DNA of 8,113 nt, taken from contig JAGLJW010000058.1 of the NCBI GenBank assembly GCA_023142215.1, positions 1-8,113 of the forward strand, written 5' to 3'. Under the pieces are notes generated by a model, which did no database searches, was not told the DNA's origin, and saw only the letters and a program-made list of their open reading frames with translations. Within the stretch, counting starts at the first letter, position 1, and every line of letters begins with the position of its first letter. The DNA comes from Candidatus Parcubacteria bacterium. Its GTDB lineage: Bacteria; Patescibacteriota; Patescibacteriia; Patescibacteriales; UBA12075. Both the position numbers and the translations under genes were made by a program. Of this stretch, positions 1-6,929 are shown in pieces.

Positions 1-3000
1 ATTACTTTTTCAGTACCCTCAATTCTTTCATTTGGAAATATAGCCTGCAATTCAGTCAGATCCATATTTAATTTTTCTGAAGCAATAGTCTGTGTAATTC
101 TTTGTCCAAATGGTAGTACGGTTAATATTTTTTCAACTGCATCGGCTTGTTTTGTTCCCTGTCCATCAATTCTAAGTACAAAATCACCATGTTTTAATAA
201 TTGAATTTTTACATAAAATGTTTTAACTTCATTTGAATTCAATTCAATAATATTTTCTTTGTCGTTAAGCAACTCAAACCAAGAACCATCTTTAACTACC
301 ATTTTAATTTTTTGTGATTCTTCTAAATAATTAAATACTGAAACAGGGATTGTGAGTTCATCACCTTTTGTTAAATTGGCTGGTAAATCAAAATCAATGA
401 AGAAATCTTGAAAAGTTACTAAATTTTTATCAGCTGAACCAACTTTTCCTGAAAGTGAATTAGCCAAAGCGGATAATCTCCATTTTGTAATAGAGTCTTT
501 TACTGGAATAATTAAACTAGCTAATCCATTTTCAGCAATAATTTCTGAATTCCAAAACATTGTTTCAGGAAAAAACTTTCTAACTCGCTTTGCTTTTTTA
601 AACTCTTCTTTTTTTTCTTTTACTTCATCATTAAACACGATTTCCTGTTCATTTGTATCTGAAATAACTTTTTTGTTTTTAGTACCACTACCATCAAATT
701 TATCTAAAATTCCAGAAAAAGAAGGCATTGCCATTGGATTTGCACTTCCCAAATTTGTACTTTCTGCATAATGTTCCATTCCAAACCCACTACTTACACT
801 ATCAATAGAGGTGCCACCAAAACTAGTACCTTTAGACCACCTGTCAGGAATGTTAGAATTTCGTATAGAGCTTTGCATGGATACTCTTAAAAATCCAAAT
901 ATAATTATAAAAACTATAATTATCAAAATAGAAATTAATCCTGCTGATACCAATGTTTTACCATTAAAACGTTTTTTGTTTTCAGGATCTATTAATTTCC
1001 AAATGCTACCAAATATAATAGCGACAAATGGTAAACTAAAAATTAACTGTAAAAATTCCTGATAAAGCATTATTTTGTTAAGCCAAAGTAAAGTTAAAAC
1101 TGAAATAATTATTAAAATTATAGAAACTACAACAGAAGAACGTTTTTTTTGTTCAATATCACGTCTAAGTAATATTAATTCCATTCTTGAAACTTCATTA
1201 ACATCATCTTTTTCTTTCAATTTAACTTCTAATTCTAACAACTTTAATTCATCATCAGAAATATTAGAATTATTTTTTGAAAGTCTAATAAAGCCAAATA
1301 GTAACAAGATAATATAAATTATTATCATCATCGGAACAAACATTAACGAAATAATACCAATTAATAGTACTAATAACCAACTTGTTATAATAAATTCATT
1401 GTCCTTCAAACTTTTGACAATAAAATAATTAATTGCTCCAAGTATCAATATTGACAATAAAAACATAGCAAATGCTTGCCATGTATCATTATGAAATATA
1501 CTTGAAATTCCAATATCAAAATATTCCAAAATTGAGAAAAAAGTTAATGACCCAAAAAGTATAAAAAAGCTTGTTAACAATGATTTAATTTCTATTAATT
1601 GATTTTTTCTTTGATAAGCTATATAAATTGAACCAGCCAAAAGGACAATCAGTATTAAAATAAAATAAAATAAAACCGGTTTTTCAATTATTTTAAAGAA
1701 AATATCTTCAATAAAAAAGCTAAAAACATCACCTACTTTATCACCAAAATCATAATAGCGATTAGCACTCTTCACAAATAAAGTACCGACAGAAATAGTT
1801 AAGATACTAACTATGAATGAACCTCCCCAAATTTTTAATGTAGCATTTTTCTTAGCTGATAATTCGGTAATGTTCCATAGAAACTTAAGTGCAAAAACAA
1901 AAATTATAAAAAACAAGAATAAAAATGCGCTTCTAAATAAATTATTTTTGCTGTTTTTATAATCACGCCAAACATCATAATTATTTTTTTCAATTCTAGA
2001 AAAACTTATTTTTGAACGTGGCACATCAACAAACATTGCTTGCAAAATACTATCTTTTATTTTTAATGTATCATCTTCAAGTGTTTTATTCCAAGTTAAA
2101 CCATTAATACTTTTTGCATTTTCATGAATTTTATTATCTACTAAAAATAATAATTTATTTAAATTTTCATTATCATCTTCAAGTGCCAGTAATGCTTCAT
2201 CAACTATTTTTATGCCCAAAGCTGAATTTTCTAAATTACCATTTTCGTCCTGTACCTTAAACGAAACTTTTGCTTCGCTTCCTGGCAAATAGGTGTTTTT
2301 ATCAAGTTCAATTTCTACTTGTAAATTTTTTGGCCTATCTACTAATATTATTTTTGAGTCCGTTGCAAAATTAACATTAATATTTGATTTATTATTATAT
2401 CGTCTATTGTTACTTATGCTTGTATTTTGAACTGTTTGAATTGCTCGCATTTCCACAGTTCCAAAAATATGTTCTGGTAATTCAATTTCTTTACTTATTT
2501 TACCATCTTGCAAATCAAATGATTCAGTATGTACAATACAATTATCTTGAATAAATTCAACTTGGGTAGCAACATCACGAGTTGATAAAATATCTAGTTT
2601 TATTTTACTATTTCCCTCAAAAAAAGTTTTATCTGTTCTAAGGATTAAATGTCCAGAATCCCCCATTTCGTTTTGTAAGCTAAAAGGTTTTTTTAATACA
2701 TTTCCTTGTTCGTCTTTAACAGTTAAAGTAAAACGTGAAAGGCTTGAATTTTCATCTGGTTTGTACTTAAATTTAGCAATCCCATATTCATTAGTTGCAA
2801 ACTCCCTAATACGCTCCCCTGTCATGAATATGCTTGTTTTTACAGGTGTCCCGTCAGAACGAGATGAGATAAATAATATTTCATTTTCAAGTCCTGGTTT
2901 AAGTTTTCCTGATTCTGGAATAAGCTCAACAACAATGTCTTTTTGTGCTACAGTTGCAACTTTTTGAGCAATAATGGTATTTTTATTAGCATCAACAACT

Positions 3001-3986
3001 TCAACATTGATTAGAATTTGATTAATTTCCTTTTTACGGAAAAGATCAAAATCAAATTTTAATATTCCTTCATCATTTGTTTTGTCTATTAAAAAATGTT
3101 TTCTACCATCTATATCAACTTTTAATTTTACATCAGCATTTACAAGTGGTTTTCCGAAAAAATATTTTGCTAAAATTTTACCACTTACTCTATCTTCAAC
3201 TTTTGTTAAATCTTGATCTGGTAAAATACTTATCTCAAATTTTGGCAATGTAAATTCTTTTACATTTACAATTTTTTCACCTGTTGCTTTATCTGCATTT
3301 ACAGTAATTTTATATTCACCAAAGGCAAGTTTATTGGCAAAAGAAAAATTATCAGATGCTATTCCATATTCTGAAGTTTTATAATTTTTTTGAAAAATTT
3401 TATCACCATTTGGATTAACTACGGAAATTTGTAAATCTTTGCTGCTAAATGGTTTTAAAGAGCTTTTATCAAGTAACAAAACTCTGAAATTCATGTCCTG
3501 CCCTGGTTTATAAAGCGGTCTATCAGTTGAAATTACCAACTTTGAATTACTGCTAATCTTGATTGATTTTTTTATTTTATCTTTACCAAATTTTGATTTA
3601 ACATCAATTACTAATTCATATTCACCAACATTCAGAAAATCTGGTAATTTAAAACTTGTAGATAAATAACCATCAATGAAATTACCAGTAAATAATTTAT
3701 CCACACTACCATTTTCGCCTTTTGTTGGAGTTTTATTTAAAAATAAATCAATTTCTCCATCTTTAATGTTTTCATTTTTGTCTATATTCCGTACAAAAAC
3801 TTGCAAACTTCCAGTTCCACCAAGAGAAAATTCACTTTGTGTGAGTATAGTAATATTTTGTTGAGAAATATCATAACTTTCCCAAAAAAACTTACCAACA
3901 TTAATTAAAATAACTAAAAAGAATAGGCAAAAAATACCTATTAAAAATTTGGTAAAAGTGATTTTACCACGAAAAAAGTTCTTCAT
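1..3986 (-). CDS. Alpha-2-macroglobulin family protein with a polytopic membrane insertion; 3' end (C-terminus) missing
   Basis: The frame is open from ATG at 3986 to the left edge (1328 complete codons, no stop). Residues 1-12 are basic and residues 13-34 form a membrane anchor, so the following beta-rich part should lie outside the cell. An MG2-type signature, TDRPLYKPGQ, lies at 154-163. Further macroglobulin-like domains follow, up to an MG6-like strand (ALGIKIVDEALLAL) ending near residue 602. Residues about 687-1034 contain about ten hydrophobic helices. A Gly/Ser/Met-rich then Lys-rich linker spans about 1035-1137. The classical A2M domain then starts at FFPETMFWNSEII (from 1138) and continues with SITKWRLSALANS. 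The family traps proteases through a cleavable bait and usually a thioester; the thioester (CGEQ) region would lie just beyond the left edge, so its presence is unknown. There is no lipobox, unlike the lipoprotein A2Ms of proteobacteria. No partner such as PbpC is visible. The family assignment is firm; the function is inferred. Confidence 0.93.
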   Translation of the reverse strand, partial: MKNFFRGKITFTKFLIGIFCLFFLVILINVGKFFWESYDISQQNITILTQSEFSLGGTGSLQVFVRNIDKNENIKDGEIDLFLNKTPTKGENGSVDKLFTGNFIDGYLSTSFKLPDFLNVGEYELVIDVKSKFGKDKIKKSIKISSNSKLVISTDRPLYKPGQDMNFRVLLLDKSSLKPFSSKDLQISVVNPNGDKIFQKNYKTSEYGIASDNFSFANKLAFGEYKITVNADKATGEKIVNVKEFTLPKFEISILPDQDLTKVEDRVSGKILAKYFFGKPLVNADVKLKVDIDGRKHFLIDKTNDEGILKFDFDLFRKKEINQILINVEVVDANKNTIIAQKVATVAQKDIVVELIPESGKLKPGLENEILFISSRSDGTPVKTSIFMTGERIREFATNEYGIAKFKYKPDENSSLSRFTLTVKDEQGNVLKKPFSLQNEMGDSGHLILRTDKTFFEGNSKIKLDILSTRDVATQVEFIQDNCIVHTESFDLQDGKISKEIELPEHIFGTVEMRAIQTVQNTSISNNRRYNNKSNINVNFATDSKIILVDRPKNLQVEIELDKNTYLPGSEAKVSFKVQDENGNLENSALGIKIVDEALLALEDDNENLNKLLFLVDNKIHENAKSINGLTWNKTLEDDTLKIKDSILQAMFVDVPRSKISFSRIEKNNYDVWRDYKNSKNNLFRSAFLFLFFIIFVFALKFLWNITELSAKKNATLKIWGGSFIVSILTISVGTLFVKSANRYYDFGDKVGDVFSFFIEDIFFKIIEKPVLFYFILILIVLLAGSIYIAYQRKNQLIEIKSLLTSFFILFGSLTFFSILEYFDIGISSIFHNDTWQAFAMFLLSILILGAINYFIVKSLKDNEFIITSWLLVLLIGIISLMFVPMMIIIYIILLLFGFIRLSKNNSNISDDELKLLELEVKLKEKDDVNEVSRMELILLRRDIEQKKRSSVVVSIILIIISVLTLLWLNKIMLYQEFLQLIFSLPFVAIIFGSIWKLIDPENKKRFNGKTLVSAGLISILIIIVFIIIFGFLRVSMQSSIRNSNIPDRWSKGTSFGGTSIDSVSSGFGMEHYAESTNLGSANPMAMPSFSGILDKFDGSGTKNKKVISDTNEQEIVFNDEVKEKKEEFKKAKRVRKFFPETMFWNSEIIAENGLASLIIPVKDSITKWRLSALANSLSGKVGSADKNLVTFQDFFIDFDLPANLTKGDELTIPVSVFNYLEESQKIKMVVKDGSWFELLNDKENIIELNSNEVKTFYVKIQLLKHGDFVLRIDGQGTKQADAVEKILTVLPFGQRITQTIASEKLNMDLTELQAIFPNERIEGTEKV
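839..1928 (-). other. Ten-helix membrane module and linker inside the A2M-like gene
   Basis: This is the part of the A2M-like gene encoding residues about 687-1049. Hydrophobic helices can be read at about 687-705, 719-738, 771-792, 798-820, 838-858, 868-884, 886-902, 952-975, 978-1000 and 1010-1034. Loops at about 706-718, 793-797, 859-866, 903-951 and 1001-1009 carry most of the Lys and Arg residues, as expected for cytoplasmic loops. An even number of helices returns the downstream A2M domain to the outer face, the same side as the MG domains. The 903-951 loop is charged and heptad-like (ELKLLELEVKLKEKDD, then SRMELILLRRDIEQ) and may form a helical hairpin in the cytoplasm. Helix ends are estimated by eye. 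Confidence 0.8.
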
Positions 3987-4021
3987 ATGACAAGCATGAG
4001 ATTTATTAATTTATTATCAAC

Positions 4022-4050
4022 ATTATAACATATTTTTTAAAAATCAACAA
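4022..4050 (-). promoter_or_regulatory. Sigma70-type promoter of the A2M-like gene
   Basis: On the minus strand, TTGTTG (4050-4045) is followed by a 17-bp spacer and a consensus TATAAT (4027-4022). A TG sits one base before the -10, giving an extended -10 (TGTTATAAT). Transcription should begin near 4014-4016, leaving a leader of about 28-30 nt before ATG 3986. No purine-rich Shine-Dalgarno sequence is seen in that leader. The match is close to the textbook consensus, so the A2M gene is probably transcribed on its own and not only by read-through from the PgsA-like gene upstream. Confidence 0.72.
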
Positions 4051-4084
4051 AAAAATTCTTATAATTATTCATTGACAATTCTTT

Positions 4085-4118
4085 GTCATCCTGAGTAAAT
4101 AATTGAAGAGAATTTTGT
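4085..4118 (+). repeat. Decayed half copy of the same repeat element
   Basis: GTCATCCTGAG at 4085-4095 repeats the end of the 97-bp element in the same orientation as its left arm, 59 bp upstream. It is followed by GAAGAGAATTTTGT (4105-4118), which resembles GATAGAATCTTG in the full copy. No matching right arm follows, so this looks like a solo or eroded end. Only the 11-bp core is convincing; the rest is a loose match. Confidence 0.45.
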
Positions 4119-4143
4119 AAAACAAGCAAATGCTATTTTTATT

Positions 4144-4240
4144 GTCATTCTGGAACGAAGCGAATGCGTAGTGATAGAATCTTGCTGATTATGCAATTCG
4201 TGTAATTTATGGGATCCTATCGTTTTAGCTCCAGGATGAC
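4144..4240. repeat. 97-bp inverted-repeat element (MITE/REP-like)
   Basis: The left arm begins GTCATTCTGGA (4144-4154) and has a second block GATAGAATC (4173-4181). The right arm reads GATCCTATC (4213-4221) and TCCAGGATGAC (4230-4240). Each block in one arm is the near-exact reverse complement of its partner: GTCATYCTGGA pairs with TCCAGGATGAC, and GATAGRATC with GATYCTATC. The interior carries the string GAACGAAGCGAA. Similar GTCATYCTGAGCGAAGCGAAG elements are, from memory, scattered in many bacterial genomes. It sits in the 300-bp non-coding stretch between the 3' end of the PgsA-like gene and the A2M promoter, and as RNA it would form a long hairpin. No transposase or clear target-site duplication is visible. 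Confidence 0.72.
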
Positions 4241-4286
4241 AGAGGTTGTTAGTGAGCAATTGCAAATTTTTTATATAGCAGGAATA

Positions 4287-4874
4287 TTATATTCCGTATG
4301 TTAATAAACTAACAATTGCAAAAGCAATTGCTAAATACAAAGTTCCTGAAGCAAAAGGAAATAATTCAGCAATATTAAAAACTATAGCCAATAATAATAC
4401 AAAAACACCTAAAACTTGTAAGCACATTTTAATTTTACCCCAGATATTAGCTTGAACCTTATAGCCTTTTTTTAATCTAAACCACGCAACAAAAATAATT
4501 ATTACTTCAATGCTAATTATTAAATAAGCTGTTAATGGATCAATATATTTAAAGACAATTATAAAAACCATGCTACTAATTAAAATTTTATCCGCAACAG
4601 GGTCATAGATTTTTCCCCATGTAGTAATTTGATTTCTAACCCTAGCCAAAGATCCGTCAAGAGCATCAGAGAAAGCTACTATTAAAAAAGCTATCATTCC
4701 AACTTGATATTGTTTGCTAATCATTAAATAAACAACAATTGGTGTAGTTAAAAATCTAAACATTGTTATATGATTAGGGTATATTTTTTTAGGAATTAAC
4801 TTTAAAAAAGTTTTTGACATTAACTTATCATGCCAAAACAATTTATCTGTTTTTTCAAAATCTTTTTTAAACAT
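4287..4874 (-). CDS. CDP-alcohol phosphatidyltransferase, PgsA-like (probable phosphatidylglycerophosphate synthase)
   Basis: This is a 195-residue integral membrane enzyme of the CDP-alcohol phosphatidyltransferase family, which transfers a phosphatidyl group from CDP-diacylglycerol to an alcohol in the inner membrane. The full catalytic motif D-x2-D-G-x2-A-R-x8-G-x3-D-x3-D is present: D70, D73, G74, A77, R78, G87, D91, D95. The PNHITMFR segment at 33-40 matches the N-x2-T-x2-R that precedes the active site in PgsA-type members. GKIK at 146-149 resembles the later GKxKT element, with M in place of T. About five to six hydrophobic helices surround these motifs, and the length fits PgsA (about 180-200 residues). 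Glycerol-3-phosphate is the likeliest acceptor, but inositol-phosphate or other acceptors cannot be excluded by eye. The start ATG at 4874 is the only plausible one, with no evident Shine-Dalgarno sequence. The TAA stop lies in the loop of a small hairpin (GGAATA-TAA-TATTCC). Confidence 0.9.
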   Translation of the reverse strand: MFKKDFEKTDKLFWHDKLMSKTFLKLIPKKIYPNHITMFRFLTTPIVVYLMISKQYQVGMIAFLIVAFSDALDGSLARVRNQITTWGKIYDPVADKILISSMVFIIVFKYIDPLTAYLIISIEVIIIFVAWFRLKKGYKVQANIWGKIKMCLQVLGVFVLLLAIVFNIAELFPFASGTLYLAIAFAIVSLLTYGI

Positions 4875-4940
4875 AGTAAATAATGTATAATAAAAAGTAA
4901 TATGTTTTAAATATGTTTTTGTATAATTAAAATTTTAAGT
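4875..4940. promoter_or_regulatory. Divergent AT-rich promoter region
   Basis: This 66-bp spacer lies between two divergently transcribed membrane-protein genes. On the plus strand the string TGTATAAT[AT]AAAA occurs twice, at 4884-4896 and 4920-4932, each containing a consensus -10 TATAAT. The second one (4922-4927) would give a leader of only about 7 nt before ATG 4941; the first would give about 45 nt. No convincing -35 box is seen for either. For the minus strand, TATTAT-like -10 candidates exist but are weak. In DNA this AT-rich, chance matches are likely. Confidence 0.35.
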
Positions 4941-6863
4941 ATGATTGACTGTATTTATAAATATTCACTAATATTATTAAGTTTAATATCGCTGGTTGGT
5001 GGAATAAGCTATAAAATTTATTCTTTAAATTTTATTGGAATATTCTTAAGTATTGTTTTGGTTGCTGTGCTATTTATTATAATACTATTATTAGATAAAA
5101 AAATCAATCAAGATAATGCAAATGTAAATTTAACTCATCCAAAAATAAAAAAAATAGAGTTAAGTCAATATATTTATAATTTTTTATATCTTATATTTTT
5201 CATTTTAGCAATATTAACTTTATACAAATCAAACACAAATATATCTATTATTTCACCATGGGATATTGTTCCGAATTATTTTTTTATTATTTATTTCTTA
5301 GCAACAATTACAGTTATAATAAATATTATTCAAAATAAAAAAAATTCTTTATTTTTAATAACATTTCATTATCTCTTGTCTTTTTCTGTTGCTGTAATTG
5401 TTTATAAAATTTATTATGGTTTTGATCCATTTATCCATGAAGCTGCTTTAAAATTAATTGATCAAAATGGATTTGTTAGTCCGAAACCCTTTTATTATCT
5501 CGGACAATATTCTTTGATTATAATTTTGCACAAATTAACATTTATTCCGATATATTTTTTAAATAAATTTCTTGTTTCTTTTTTGGCTGCAATCTATTTA
5601 CCGTATTTTTCTGTGCAATTGTTAAAAAAATGGTTTAATGATTATAGAAGTATTTTATTGACTATTTTATTTTTACTAATTTTTCCATTTACCATTTTTA
5701 TAATTACTACTCCGCAAAGTTTTGCTTATTTATTTTTGTTTTTAATAATAATTCTTAGTTTAAATATAAAAAATTATTTTGATCTTTGTGTTATAGCTCT
5801 TCTTTCTTTGGTGGCTTTTATTACTCAGCCAATTGTTGGTATTCCCGCAATAATATTTTTTATTATTTTAGTTATTTATAATTTAGATAACAAAAAACGA
5901 AAAAAATATTATTATTTATTTTCATACCTTATCATTATAATATCTCTTCCGTTGGCTTTTTTCTTGCTTGAAAAAAATCAGTCAAAAACATCAGAAAAAA
6001 TTTCTTTTTTAGATAATTTAAGTAATGTTTTTATATTGCCAGAATTTTCAATTCCAAGTGAAGAAAATTTTATTTTGAATTTTATTTATTTAATTAACAA
6101 TAATCTTTTTGCATTATTTATTTTAATTATCAGTTTTGGAATTTATTTGTTTTTAAAACATCAAAAAGAATGTAAAATATTTTCACTTTTTTTATATACC
6201 TCCATTTCATTGTATATTTCATTTATACTTACCAAAACTCTTCCATTTAATTTTTTAATTTTTTACGAAAGATCAAATTATACAGATAGAATTTTAACAA
6301 TTTCAATAATTTTTCTTTTACCTTTTATTTTGATTTCAATTTATAATATTATAACCAAAATTTTAAACCAAAATAAATTCATTAAATTATCTTTATTATT
6401 ATTATTTTCTATTTTAATTACCACTTCCCTATATTTGTCATACCCAAGACACGATAATTTTTTCAATACTAGAGGTTATTCAACTTCGAAAAATGATATT
6501 AAAGCTGTAAACTGGATTGAAGATAATTACAAAGAAGATTATATAGTTCTTGCAAATCAGCAAGTTAGTGCGGCTGCTTTATATGAATTTGGTTTTAAAA
6601 AATATTATAAAAATGATATTTTTTTCTATCCTATTCCAACTGGAGCTCCGCTTTATCAGTATTATTTAACCATGGTTTATGAATCTCCGAGTCGTGAAAC
6701 GATGATAGAAGCAATGAATTTTGCAGGAGTAAATGAATCTTATTTTATTTTAAATAAATATTGGTGGGCTTTTGAGAAAATAAAAAAAGAAGCATCTCTT
6801 GCGGCTGATCATATTGAAGAAATTGATGATGGTGAAATAGTTATTTTTAAATATATAAAATAA
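4941..6863 (+). CDS. Polytopic membrane protein, probable GT-C-type glycosyltransferase
   Basis: This is a 640-residue, very hydrophobic protein with roughly 13-16 predicted helices from residue 6 to about 498, followed by a soluble C-terminal domain of about 140 residues. A loop at 159-168 (YGFDPFIHEA), followed by PKPFYYLGQYSL at 181-192, has the acidic D-x3-H-E character of the first catalytic loop of GT-C enzymes, which use polyprenyl-phosphate sugars on the outer membrane face. Conserved-looking charged residues near 443-450 (ERSNYTDR) could lie at the same face. The C-terminal part includes KAVNWIEDNYKEDYIVLANQ (521-540) and an aromatic-rich stretch with PIPTGAPLYQYY (564-575). I know similar proteins from CPR genomes annotated only as hypothetical. 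The GT-C assignment is inference from topology and motif; a flippase or polymerase-like membrane protein is the main alternative. ATG 4941 is chosen because the frame opens there and leads directly into the first helix; no Shine-Dalgarno sequence is seen. Confidence 0.8.
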   Translation: MIDCIYKYSLILLSLISLVGGISYKIYSLNFIGIFLSIVLVAVLFIIILLLDKKINQDNANVNLTHPKIKKIELSQYIYNFLYLIFFILAILTLYKSNTNISIISPWDIVPNYFFIIYFLATITVIINIIQNKKNSLFLITFHYLLSFSVAVIVYKIYYGFDPFIHEAALKLIDQNGFVSPKPFYYLGQYSLIIILHKLTFIPIYFLNKFLVSFLAAIYLPYFSVQLLKKWFNDYRSILLTILFLLIFPFTIFIITTPQSFAYLFLFLIIILSLNIKNYFDLCVIALLSLVAFITQPIVGIPAIIFFIILVIYNLDNKKRKKYYYLFSYLIIIISLPLAFFLLEKNQSKTSEKISFLDNLSNVFILPEFSIPSEENFILNFIYLINNNLFALFILIISFGIYLFLKHQKECKIFSLFLYTSISLYISFILTKTLPFNFLIFYERSNYTDRILTISIIFLLPFILISIYNIITKILNQNKFIKLSLLLLFSILITTSLYLSYPRHDNFFNTRGYSTSKNDIKAVNWIEDNYKEDYIVLANQQVSAAALYEFGFKKYYKNDIFFYPIPTGAPLYQYYLTMVYESPSRETMIEAMNFAGVNESYFILNKYWWAFEKIKKEASLAADHIEEIDDGEIVIFKYIK

Positions 6864-6866
6864 TAT

Positions 6867-6897
6867 AAAAAAAGGCTCAATCCTTATTGAATTGAGC
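6867..6897 (-). terminator. Rho-independent terminator of the right-hand minus-strand gene
   Basis: On the minus strand, GCTCAAT (6897-6891), a 9-nt loop and ATTGAGC (6881-6875) form a perfect 7-bp stem. One C and then seven T residues (6873-6867) follow. It starts about 32 nt after the TAA at 6932-6930. Read on the plus strand, the hairpin follows the stop of the 640-residue gene by 11 nt but lacks a T-tract directly after it. It is therefore a good terminator for the minus strand and at most a weak one for the plus strand. Confidence 0.8.
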
Positions 6898-6929
6898 GAT
6901 ATAATTTAATGAACAGTTTTTTGTTTTTT

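Noticed and set aside
811..1317. Two plus-strand open frames (83 and 80 codons)
   Set aside because: They lie antisense to the A2M-like gene, inside its helix and linker region, have low-complexity Ile/Asn/Ser-rich translations and no recognisable domain. They are shadows of the minus-strand frame.
2761..2967. Plus-strand open frame of 68 codons
   Set aside because: Antisense to the macroglobulin-domain part of the A2M gene, with no start signal or family resemblance.
3676..3864. Plus-strand open frame of 62 codons
   Set aside because: Antisense to the N-terminal part of the A2M gene; composition follows the opposite strand.
4144..4240. Small regulatory RNA or riboswitch in the 300-bp intergenic stretch
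   Set aside because: The structure is explained by a palindromic repeat element, lies upstream of the A2M promoter and is not in its leader; no known riboswitch core is recognisable.
4281..4295. Hairpin GGAATA-TAA-TATTCC as a terminator of the PgsA-like gene
   Set aside because: The stem is only 6 bp and AT-rich, the loop is the stop codon itself, and no T-tract follows on the minus strand.
4253..4335. Repeated GCAATTGC strings
   Set aside because: The copies at the right are explained by Ala-Ile-Ala codons at the end of the PgsA-like gene; the remaining one is a short palindrome likely by chance.
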